Below, piece after piece: positions 22,479 through 29,170 of a stretch of DNA of 37,133 nucleotides. Under the pieces are notes generated by a model. It made no database searches, was not told the DNA's origin, and saw only the letters and a program-made list of their open reading frames with translations. The position numbers were made by a program, and so were the translations under genes. This DNA comes from Chloroflexota bacterium (GTDB taxonomy: Bacteria > Chloroflexota > Limnocylindria > Limnocylindrales > CSP1-4). The stretch lies in contig JARDZW010000007.1 of NCBI GenBank assembly GCA_029240655.1, positions 1 through 37,133 of the forward strand, written 5' to 3'. Within the stretch, counting starts at the first letter, position 1; every line of letters starts with the position of its first letter.

Positions 22479-24206
22479 ATGCGCCGCTGGAGCGACCTGG
22501 CCGAGCGCGTGGCGGCAACCACCCGGACCTCCGAGAAGACCGCCCTCCTGGCCGACTACCTGCGCAGCCTCACCGCCGACGAGCTCCCCATCGCGGCCGT
22601 CTTCCTCACGGGCCGGCCGTTCCCGGAGGCGGACCAGCGGTCAGCTGGTCTCGGCTGGTCGGCGATCATGACCGCGATCGGGAACGTGGCGTCGATCACG
22701 CGGGGAGACCTGGGCGCGGCGTACGACCGGCACTCCGACCTCAGCAAGGCCGTCGAGGATGTCCTCGTTGGGGCCGGCCACGCACCGCCTCCCGAAGTCT
22801 CACCGACCCTCCCCGAGGTGGCGGCCACGTTCGCGGCGGTCGAGTCCGCCTCCGGCCCGGCCGCCAAGGCACGGCTGCTCACGGAGCTCTTGGCGCGCTG
22901 CGATCCCGCCACGGCCAAGGGCATCGTGAAGGTGCTCGGTCGGGAGCTCCGGATCGGCCTTCGCGAGGGCCTCGTCGAAGCGGCGATCGCGAAAGCGTTC
23001 GACCGTCCGCTCGATGCCGTGAAATGGGCTGGCATGCTGACCGGCGACGTCGGCCGGCTCGCCGAGCTGGCCCGCGACGACCAGCTCGATGACGCCGAGC
23101 TCGCGCTCTTCCATCCGCTCAAGTTCATGCTCGCCTCCCCGGCAGAGGACGCGGCCGAGATCCTCAGGAGGCTCGGTCCGGAAGTCTGGGTCGAGGACAA
23201 GTACGACGGCATCCGGGCGCAGCTCCACAAGCGCGGGACGGACGTGCGCCTCTACTCGCGCGACCTCAACGACGTCAGCGCGCAGTTCCCCGAGGTCGTT
23301 GACGCCGCCCGTCCGCTCGGGTGGACCGGGGTCATCGATGGCGAGATCCTCGCCTGGAAGGACGGCCTCGTGCTGCCGTTCCAGAGCCTGCAGGCGCGGC
23401 TGGGGCGTAAGTCACCGTCGGACGCGATCCGGGCAGAGGTGCCGGTCATCTTCGTTGCGTTCGACCTGCTCGCTCTCGGCCCCGGCGACGACCCCGACGG
23501 CGAGGCCACGGTCGAGCCGCTGTTGCGCGAGCCGTTGCGCGAACGCCGCCGACGCCTCGACGCGATCGAGCTGCCGCTGGCCGGTGCCGGCGGACGGTTC
23601 ATCCGCTCGCATCTCGGCGTCGCGATCGATGTCGACGCGCTTGAGGTCGCCTTCGCCGATTCGCGGGCGCGACGCAACGAAGGGCTCATGGTCAAGGACC
23701 CGACGAGCATCTACTCGCCCGGCCGTCGCGGCCTCGGCTGGTTGAAGATGAAAAAAGCGCTCGCGACCATCGACTGCGTGGTCGTCGGCGTCGAAGTCGG
23801 GCACGGCAAGCGGCACGGTGTCCTCAGCGACTACACGTTCGCGGTCCGGGACACGAAGACCGACAAGCTCGTCAACATCGGCAAGGCCTACAGCGGCCTG
23901 ACCGACGCCGAGATCGCCGAGATGACGAAGTGGTTCGAGGCGCACACGATCGCCACGTATGGGCGCTACCGGCAGGTCGAACCGACGGTGGTCGTGGAGA
24001 TCGCGTTCGACGTGATCGTCCGGAGCAAGCGCCACGGGTCGGGCTTCAGCCTGCGCTTCCCGCGTATCGCCGCCCTGCGCCCGGACAAATCGGTCGATGA
24101 GATCGACACCGTCGACACGGTCACCGCCCTGTACGAGGGCCTCCAGCATGGCTCGGAGCTGCTGGTGACCGCGGGCGCCCGGACGGTGCCGCCAGCGGCC
24201 GGCTGA
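22479..24206 (+). CDS. ATP-dependent DNA ligase (archaeal/eukaryal type I)
   Basis: A 575-residue ligase that seals nicks through an enzyme-AMP intermediate. It has the N-terminal alpha-helical DNA-binding domain (~1-215), the adenylation domain (~216-425) and an OB-fold domain (~426-560). The adenylated residue is Lys241 in VEDKYDGIRAQLH (motif I); VIDGEILAW (III), EGLMVKDPTS (IV) and GWLKMKK (V) follow. This is the large LigI-like form, not the short LigD-type bacterial ligases, and would act in repair next to the usual NAD+-dependent LigA. No Ku or LigD partner is nearby. ATG 22479 is set by the divergent promoter and by the family N-terminus. Confidence 0.93.
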   Translation: MRRWSDLAERVAATTRTSEKTALLADYLRSLTADELPIAAVFLTGRPFPEADQRSAGLGWSAIMTAIGNVASITRGDLGAAYDRHSDLSKAVEDVLVGAGHAPPPEVSPTLPEVAATFAAVESASGPAAKARLLTELLARCDPATAKGIVKVLGRELRIGLREGLVEAAIAKAFDRPLDAVKWAGMLTGDVGRLAELARDDQLDDAELALFHPLKFMLASPAEDAAEILRRLGPEVWVEDKYDGIRAQLHKRGTDVRLYSRDLNDVSAQFPEVVDAARPLGWTGVIDGEILAWKDGLVLPFQSLQARLGRKSPSDAIRAEVPVIFVAFDLLALGPGDDPDGEATVEPLLREPLRERRRRLDAIELPLAGAGGRFIRSHLGVAIDVDALEVAFADSRARRNEGLMVKDPTSIYSPGRRGLGWLKMKKALATIDCVVVGVEVGHGKRHGVLSDYTFAVRDTKTDKLVNIGKAYSGLTDAEIAEMTKWFEAHTIATYGRYRQVEPTVVVEIAFDVIVRSKRHGSGFSLRFPRIAALRPDKSVDEIDTVDTVTALYEGLQHGSELLVTAGARTVPPAAG

Positions 24207-24231
24207 GCTTCCCGCGGCGCCCGCGTCCGCG

Positions 24232-24237
24232 TATCCT
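24232..24237 (+). promoter_or_regulatory. -10 box, leaderless start of 24244
   Basis: TATCCT ends 6 nt before the ATG at 24244, in the gap after the DNA ligase stop (24206). It fits the leaderless arrangement seen repeatedly in the window. Confidence 0.5.
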
Positions 24238-24243
24238 TCGGCG

Positions 24244-24909
24244 ATGTTCGACAGCGTCGCGGGCGATCCGCCCGTTACCACTCTGACCCTGTACACGGAC
24301 GCGTTCATCGCCCGGGGCACCATCCTGACCCGCCAGCGGCGCGTCAGCGACATCCTGAATCTCGCCGAGGATCGGTTCATCGTGCTCAGCGACGTGACGA
24401 CGGACGAGTTCGGCACGCGTGGCGAGACGCTCAGGGCCGATTTCGCCCAGATCAACCTGAATGCGGTCCTCTTCGCCGTCGCCGACACGAGGTTGGACAC
24501 GCCACCGGAGCTTCGAACGCCCAAGGTCGCCGAGCAGGCGTTGATCTCGGTGCCGCCATTCAAGGTGACCGGGAGCATCTACCTGATGCCGGGACACAAC
24601 CTGCGCGAGGCACTGGCGGAGCTGACCGGCAGATTCGTGCCCGTGACCACGGCGACGTACTGGTCCGATGTCCTCGGCGAGGCTCGCCAGACCGCCGAGC
24701 TCGTGGCCGTGAACCACGAGCGTGCCCAGATCCTGGCGCCGCTCGTGATCGTCGACCCGTGGGCCGATCTCGGAGGCCCTTCCCCGGGCACCACGACTCC
24801 GGGCGCCACGGCCGCGCCTGACACGCTCGTCAAGTCCGCCGGAGATCCTGCCTGGCCCGAGACCGATGTGCCGCAGACGCCGCGGCCACCCACGGAGCCG
24901 ATCGGCTAG
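24244..24909 (+). CDS. Conserved hypothetical protein with Pro/Thr-rich tail
   Basis: A 221-residue protein in two parts. Residues ~12-175 form a soluble alpha/beta region made of two short similar strand-rich units: LTLYTDAFIARGTILTRQRRVSDILN near the start and VTGSIYLMPGHNLREALAELT near the middle (quoted in parts). Both describe a strand, a 'role change' and a helix, suggesting an internal duplication. Residues ~180-221 are low-complexity Pro/Thr/Ala and probably disordered. No signal peptide or membrane helix is seen. I do not recognise a function. The start ATG 24244 follows a TATCCT box by 6 nt. Confidence 0.7.
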   Translation: MFDSVAGDPPVTTLTLYTDAFIARGTILTRQRRVSDILNLAEDRFIVLSDVTTDEFGTRGETLRADFAQINLNAVLFAVADTRLDTPPELRTPKVAEQALISVPPFKVTGSIYLMPGHNLREALAELTGRFVPVTTATYWSDVLGEARQTAELVAVNHERAQILAPLVIVDPWADLGGPSPGTTTPGATAAPDTLVKSAGDPAWPETDVPQTPRPPTEPIG

Positions 24910-24924
24910 ACGCGCCGGGCTGCG

Positions 24925-24951
24925 GGACGCGACCTGATCGATCCCGCGTCC
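24925..24951. terminator. Possible bidirectional terminator between convergent genes
   Basis: GGACGCG and CGCGTCC (7-bp arms) lie in the 43-bp gap between two convergent genes, with a 13-nt loop. There is no T-run on either side, so termination is only a position-based guess. Confidence 0.3.
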
Positions 24952-24952
24952 G

Positions 24953-25804
24953 TCACCGGTCGACCGGCAGGTCGAGGCGGTTCCCCCATTCGGCCCAGCC
25001 CCCGTCGTAGACGGCGACGTCGTCGTGCCCGAGCAGCATCAGCACGAAGGCCAACTTCGCCGCGGCGACTCCCGACCCGTCGTAGGCCACCATCCGGCGG
25101 CCGCGACTGACGTTCGCCGAATGGAGGAGGCTGCGCAGCTCGTCGCCGCTGCGAAGGCGTTGGCTCCCGGATTCATGCATGTTGCCGACCGGCACGTTCA
25201 CGGCGCCCGGGATATGTCCGAGCCGCCGGGTATTGCCCTCGAAGCCGCGATACTCTGCGGGCGCTCGAGCGTCGAGGAGGGCAACGCTCGGCGCACCGAG
25301 CATCGCGCGGACATCCGAGGTCGTGAGGTGCATGCGGTTCGGCCCGCGCGGCGTGAACGGGACCACGGGTAGCTCGATCCCGTCGGACAGGCCGCGCGAG
25401 ATCGGACGATTCTCGGCCTCCCATGCCGGGAAACCGCCGTCGAGTATGCGGGCCTGCTGGAGCCCGTAGGCCTGGAGCGACCACCAGACGCGCGCGGCAT
25501 ACAGCCCCTGGGTGTCGTCGTAGATGACGACCGTCGTGCCGTCGCCGATACCCACGCGTGACGCGACGTCGCCGATGCGATCCGGCGTGGCCAGCCGGAT
25601 GGCGTCGGAATCCTCGGCGTCGTCGGCGAGATCGACGCGCCAGTCGATGTAGCGGGCGCCGGGGATCTGGCCGGCGCGGTGGACCTGGACGCCGGTCCCG
25701 TCCGGTCGCCAGCGGGCATCGAGGAGGCGCACGCCCTGCCGCCCAAGATTCTCGGCCAGCCACTCGGTGGTGGCGACGAGCTCGGGACGGGCCAGGCCGG
25801 ACAT
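24953..25804 (-). CDS. Two-domain rhodanese-fold protein lacking the catalytic cysteine
   Basis: A 283-residue tandem rhodanese of thiosulfate/3-mercaptopyruvate sulfurtransferase type (SseA-like), with domain 1 ~8-135 and domain 2 ~155-280. Family blocks are GVRLLDARW, IPGARYIDWRVDLA, VVIYDDTQGLYAARVWW, LDGGFPAWEAENRPIS and LDARAPAEYRGFEG. The active-site loop of domain 2, where the family has a nucleophilic Cys (usually CGSGV), reads MVAYDGSGVAA, with Asp242 in that place. In fact the whole protein has no cysteine. It therefore cannot work by the usual persulfide route. The start ATG 25804 (minus) is 7 nt from a TATGAT box and shares the promoter with the divergent class V aminotransferase gene. 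Confidence 0.88.
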   Translation of the reverse strand: MSGLARPELVATTEWLAENLGRQGVRLLDARWRPDGTGVQVHRAGQIPGARYIDWRVDLADDAEDSDAIRLATPDRIGDVASRVGIGDGTTVVIYDDTQGLYAARVWWSLQAYGLQQARILDGGFPAWEAENRPISRGLSDGIELPVVPFTPRGPNRMHLTTSDVRAMLGAPSVALLDARAPAEYRGFEGNTRRLGHIPGAVNVPVGNMHESGSQRLRSGDELRSLLHSANVSRGRRMVAYDGSGVAAAKLAFVLMLLGHDDVAVYDGGWAEWGNRLDLPVDR

Positions 25805-25810
25805 CGTCGG

Positions 25811-25817
25811 TATCATA
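25811..25817. promoter_or_regulatory. Overlapping -10 boxes of divergent rhodanese and aminotransferase genes
   Basis: TATCAT (25811-25816, plus) ends 6 nt before the GTG at 25823, and TATGAT (25817-25812, minus) ends 7 nt before the ATG at 25804. The two boxes overlap almost fully in an 18-bp gap. RNA polymerase can use one direction at a time, so the two genes would compete. Confidence 0.5.
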
Positions 25818-25822
25818 CGGCC

Positions 25823-27061
25823 GTGGTCGCCCCGTTCCCGCCCGATGCGGACCGCCTGGCTGCGGTCCGGGCGGCCCTCCCCGCCCTCGATGCCGGGATC
25901 TACCTCAACACGGGCTCCGTGGGTCCGCTACCCGCGGAGACGGCCGCCGCGATGAACGAGATCGCGACGTACGAGCTCACGACGGGTCGCGCCCACCCCG
26001 ACTACTGGCTCGACACGCTCCAGCGGATGGCCGAAGCGCGGGCCGCAGTCGCCGCGGTGCTCGTGACCGATGCGGCGGACATCGCCCTGACCCACTCGGC
26101 CACGGACGGCATGAACATCGGTGCCTGGTCGATCGACTGGCGGGCCGGCGATCGGGCGGTCACGACGGCCCTCGAGCATCCGGGTGGCACGGGCGCTCTC
26201 CACAACCTGCGCGAACGATTCGGGATCGAGATCGCGTATGTCGATGTCGGCGCCGCGGAAGACCAGGACGCGGTACTGGCCGCCTTCGACGTGGCGATCG
26301 ACGAGCGGACCCGGCTCGTTGCCGTCTCCCATGTCCTGTGGGCGACCGGAGCGGTCCTGCCCATCTCCGCCATCGCCGAGATCGCCCATGCGCGGGGAGC
26401 GCTCATGATCGTCGACGGGGCCCAGGGCGCGGGCGCTATCCCGACCGAGCTGGCCGCAACCGGCGCCGACGTGTACGCGGTGTCGGCGCAGAAGTGGTTG
26501 CTCGGTCCGGAGGGGATGGGCGCCATCGCCGTCGCGCCCGGGGTGCGGGATCGCCTGCTGCCGTCGTTCGGGGGGTACTTCTCGTTCGAGACCCTCGACC
26601 CTGCGGGCGCGGCGGTGGGCTGGCGGGACGCGCGTCGTTTCGAGTCCTCGAACTTCCACCGCCCGTCGATCGTCGGGATGGCCCGTTCGATCGGATGGTT
26701 GAGCATGTTCGTCGGACTCGATTGGATCTACGAGCGCGGTGCTTCCATGGCCGGCCTGGCGGCCGATCGGCTCGCCGCCGTCGCCGGGGTGGAGGTCGTC
26801 ACGCCGCGTGACCATATGGCCACCCTCGTCACGTTCCGGATCGCCGGCTGGCCGGCGGAGGCGGCGCTCGATGAGCTCGGCGCGCGGGTCTTCGCGGTCG
26901 CGCGTACCGTGGCGCACCTCGACGCGCTTCGGATCAGCGTCGGGTTCTTCACGTCGGAGGCGGAGCTCGATCGGTTCATCGAGGCGGTCACGCTCCTGGC
27001 CGCGCACACGCCGACGACGTTGCCTCCGCGCCGCCGATTGATGGTCCTGGACCAGGGATGA
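25823..27061 (+). CDS. Aminotransferase class V family PLP enzyme
   Basis: A 412-residue fold-type I PLP enzyme of the class V group (isopenicillin-N epimerase / SufS-like). The PLP lysine is Lys224 in VSAQKWLLGPEG; the PLP-ring Asp198 and Gln201 are in IVDGAQGAGAIP. Further marks are YLNTGSVGPLP, ALEHPGGTGALHNL and VSHVLWATGAVLP. True cysteine desulfurases need a conserved Cys near the C-terminus; this protein has no cysteine at all, so persulfide formation is unlikely and an epimerase, lyase or transaminase role is more likely. GTG 25823 is chosen because of TATCAT 6 nt upstream. The gene is coupled to the next one by ATGA overlap. Confidence 0.88.
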   Translation: MVAPFPPDADRLAAVRAALPALDAGIYLNTGSVGPLPAETAAAMNEIATYELTTGRAHPDYWLDTLQRMAEARAAVAAVLVTDAADIALTHSATDGMNIGAWSIDWRAGDRAVTTALEHPGGTGALHNLRERFGIEIAYVDVGAAEDQDAVLAAFDVAIDERTRLVAVSHVLWATGAVLPISAIAEIAHARGALMIVDGAQGAGAIPTELAATGADVYAVSAQKWLLGPEGMGAIAVAPGVRDRLLPSFGGYFSFETLDPAGAAVGWRDARRFESSNFHRPSIVGMARSIGWLSMFVGLDWIYERGASMAGLAADRLAAVAGVEVVTPRDHMATLVTFRIAGWPAEAALDELGARVFAVARTVAHLDALRISVGFFTSEAELDRFIEAVTLLAAHTPTTLPPRRRLMVLDQG

Positions 27062-27483
27062 CGGCGCCCTCGGGTGCGACTGGGGGGCCCGAACGGCCGG
27101 TCGCCGTCCGTCAGCGGTCATGGGCGGAGGTTCGCTGGCGCCAGTTTCGCCATGCCCCCCGGCCGGTCGTCCGCGCGGTGCTCTCGAGCCTGATCCTGGC
27201 CATCGCCCTGGCGGCCTCGTACGTGGTGTACGACGTCGCGCTCAGCCGGGGCGCCGTCCTGCCGGGCGGCGATCTCCGTGTGCTCGCGCTGGCGGGCTAC
27301 GCCGTGCTGGTCCTGCTGGTGGGTTCGGTGGTCACGTACCTCGTCGTGCCGCAGCCGACCGGCTCTGGCACGACCCGCCGGCGGAGCGCCTGGAGCGCGG
27401 CACTCGGCTTCTTCGCCGCCGTGCCGATCGCCTGGCTCGTCATGGTGGCGGCGATCCAGATCGTCCGGCCGCTGCTCGGCTGA
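27058..27483 (+). CDS. Hypothetical membrane protein with three helices
   Basis: A 141-residue protein with a basic N-terminal stretch (RWRQFRHAPRPVVR) followed by three hydrophobic helices at about 39-62 (VLSSLILAIALAASYVVY), 76-98 (LALAGYAVLVLLVGSVVTYLVV) and 110-138. The middle and last helices are separated by a short basic loop. No known domain. Its ATG overlaps the stop of the aminotransferase gene by 4 nt, so the two are coupled. Confidence 0.7.
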   Translation: MTAPSGATGGPERPVAVRQRSWAEVRWRQFRHAPRPVVRAVLSSLILAIALAASYVVYDVALSRGAVLPGGDLRVLALAGYAVLVLLVGSVVTYLVVPQPTGSGTTRRRSAWSAALGFFAAVPIAWLVMVAAIQIVRPLLG

Positions 27484-27590
27484 CGCCGTCGGCAGACCGC
27501 CGGCAGGGTGTGGCGTCGACGCACCACCGACGAAATGTCCGCGTGACGAATCTGGGCCATTCGTACCATTCCGCGGTACTCTGCGCTGGC

Positions 27591-27596
27591 TATCAT
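27591..27596 (+). promoter_or_regulatory. -10 box upstream of the 27605 gene
   Basis: TATCAT lies 8 nt before GTG 27605 and 5 nt before TTG 27602 (both in frame). The 122-bp gap after 27483 holds nothing else clear. Confidence 0.4.
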
Positions 27597-27604
27597 CGCA
27601 GTTG

Positions 27605-27967
27605 GTGCCCGGGCGTCCGGTGGCCACCGACCCTGGTTCGAGGTTTCCTGCGTTGTCCATCGATGAGCAGCACGTCGCGTTGCCGAAGCTCTACGGAGCC
27701 CCGGCGTATGCGCGGCCGCCGGGCCCGGTCGCCACGGTGGCCCGGCCGTTCGATCCGGACGACCTGCCGATCGACGCCTTCATGACCGACGACGAACGCG
27801 ACTTCGCGTCGACCCTGCCGGCCCGAGCCTGGGCCCCGGGCGGCGCGATCGTCGAGGGTGGCGAGGGCGTCCCCGTCCAGGACGGTCACGCCCAGCCGCC
27901 ACCCGGCCTCCGGCCGCGAGCGCTCAACCTCAAGTCCATCGCCGGGAAGCTGCTCAAGAGCGAGTGA
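27605..27967 (+). CDS. Hypothetical small protein, conserved in style
   Basis: About 120 residues with GTG 27605 as start, or ~104 if it begins at TTG 27653. The stretch IDEQHVALPKLYGAPAYARPP and FDPDDLPIDAFMTDDERDFA (read in parts) is acidic and proline-rich, and the tail LNLKSIAGKLLKSE is basic. No membrane helix, signal peptide or cysteine is seen. The regular pattern suggests a short regulatory or adaptor protein, but I do not recognise it. The TATCAT box 8 nt upstream favours the longer form; GAGG at ~27640 favours the shorter one. Confidence 0.6.
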   Translation: MPGRPVATDPGSRFPALSIDEQHVALPKLYGAPAYARPPGPVATVARPFDPDDLPIDAFMTDDERDFASTLPARAWAPGGAIVEGGEGVPVQDGHAQPPPGLRPRALNLKSIAGKLLKSE

Positions 27968-28049
27968 CTCTCGCGCGTTCGAGCGCGCGTATCCGGCGCA
28001 GCCCCGTACAGGTTTCCTGAGTGCACGGCTGGGCGTGCCCGATGGCTCC

Positions 28050-28127
28050 TGGTAGGGGAGGGTGGACTCGAACCACCGACTTCCGAGGTATAAGCTCGGC
28101 GCCTCTAACCAACTGGGCTACTCCCCC
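28050..28127 (-). tRNA. tRNA-Ile (anticodon UAU), CCA encoded
   Basis: A complete cloverleaf on the minus strand. The 7-bp acceptor (GGGGGAG with CTCCCCT, first pair G-T), D-arm with TTGG loop, anticodon stem CCGAG/CTCGG with loop CTTATAC, a 5-nt variable loop and a T-arm (GGTGG, TTCGAGT, CCACC) are all regular. The anticodon is TAT, flanked by T33 and A37, so it reads the AUA isoleucine codon. Discriminator A73 and CCA are encoded (the CCA is at 28050-28052). Most bacteria read AUA with a CAU tRNA modified to lysidine, so this is unusual. A TAGACT box 11 nt upstream (28139-28144, minus) is a plausible -10. Confidence 0.9.
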
Positions 28128-28138
28128 ATCGGTCCGTC

Positions 28139-28144
28139 AGTCTA
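28139..28144 (-). promoter_or_regulatory. Possible -10 of the tRNA-Ile gene
   Basis: TAGACT on the minus strand, 11 nt upstream of the mature 5' end at 28127. No good -35 is visible. Confidence 0.35.
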
Positions 28145-28178
28145 TGCCTCGCGCCAAGGCTGTGGGCGCGGCGCGACG

Positions 28179-28238
28179 GTCAACGCGCGGCGGCGCGATC
28201 CGGATCCGAGGATCGATCCGTCAACGCGCGGCGGCGCG
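28179..28238. repeat. 19-bp direct repeat at the 3' end of the 28221 gene
   Basis: The same 19-nt word occurs at 28179-28197 and 28220-28238. The second copy covers the last codons and stop of the minus-strand gene, and the first encodes the same tail just beyond the stop. It looks like a local duplication of the gene end between the gene and the tRNA. Confidence 0.7.
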
Positions 28239-28970
28239 GACCAGGTCGAGGACGCGGCTGTGGCGCCCTGCGGTGAGACCCCGCTGCGCGGGCAGCGCCG
28301 TGATCCAGGCGGCCAACTGGTCCGGGGCGAGGACCGCACAGGCCGCGGTTCGCGCGATCGCGGCGTCTGGCCCGACCACCGCCGAGTACACCTTGACGAG
28401 ATAGTCGTCGTCCTCGGTCAGCCAGTGACGGACTCGCTCAGCATCCCTCGTGGCCCGCTCCAGCGGGTTTTCCAGGGAGATCCACCCTCGCGCTCCGCGA
28501 ACCTGCCAGCTGTCACCCTGGATCCGCGTGATGGCGGCCGGCGGCAGCTCGCGAATCACGGCCGCACCGAACGGGCCGATCACCAGCTCGGACACGCCGC
28601 GTCCGTCAGCCAGGGTCAGCCCGCTGGCCACTGTGAAGTCGTCGGGCAGGCTGCCGAGCTCTTTGAGCGCCATCGACCGGCGCGGGGTGCGGCCCCGAGC
28701 GGACGCGAGATTGCGCGCGAGACGGTTGGCGCCGGCAAGGACGAACCCCGCAGGCGCGACCAGAGCGACCGCCCAGATCGTGATGCCGAAAGCGATCTGG
28801 ATGGGGTCCGGGCGACCCGACGGCAGTGCCAGGCCGAGGAAGGGCGTCGCGAAGGCGACATATGCGAGGGCAAGGCCGCCGACGATGGAAAGGGCGCCGA
28901 GTACGGTGCCGCTCATCATCGGGACGAGGGTTCCCCGCGTGTGCGGGCGGGACGGGGCGATGACATCCAT
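28221..28970 (-). CDS. Hypothetical membrane protein with a C-terminal NERD-like region
   Basis: About 249 residues from ATG 28970. Two helices near the N-terminus (about 18-42, MMSGTVLGALSIVGGLALAYV; and 60-82, IAFGITIWAVALVAPAGFVLA) are followed by a cytosolic region. There ELVIGPFGAAVIREL and the tail LAPDQLAAWITALPAQRGLTAGR resemble the strand-turn and C-terminal helix of nuclease-related (NERD) domains, but the match is weak and no catalytic residues can be placed. The ATG at 28970 is preceded by GGAGG at 9 nt; the next upstream ATG (28979) would place that same site with no spacer, so 28970 is preferred. Function unknown. Confidence 0.65.
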   Translation of the reverse strand: MDVIAPSRPHTRGTLVPMMSGTVLGALSIVGGLALAYVAFATPFLGLALPSGRPDPIQIAFGITIWAVALVAPAGFVLAGANRLARNLASARGRTPRRSMALKELGSLPDDFTVASGLTLADGRGVSELVIGPFGAAVIRELPPAAITRIQGDSWQVRGARGWISLENPLERATRDAERVRHWLTEDDDYLVKVYSAVVGPDAAIARTAACAVLAPDQLAAWITALPAQRGLTAGRHSRVLDLVRAAAR

Positions 28971-29170
28971 GGCGGCCATCCTCCATCGCGCGCGCCTGCG
29001 GGCTCAATGACCGAACGGGGGTAACCGGCTCGGCCGGTGGGACCATGCGCCACACCGGAGTCCACCGCACCGCCCAGCGGGCGGTCGGAACATGCGGCAG
29101 GTCGGCTGGGTCGCACCGGACCCCCGTACCATTGCCCGCCCCCCGGAGCGGCCCCATCCTCGCGAACAGG

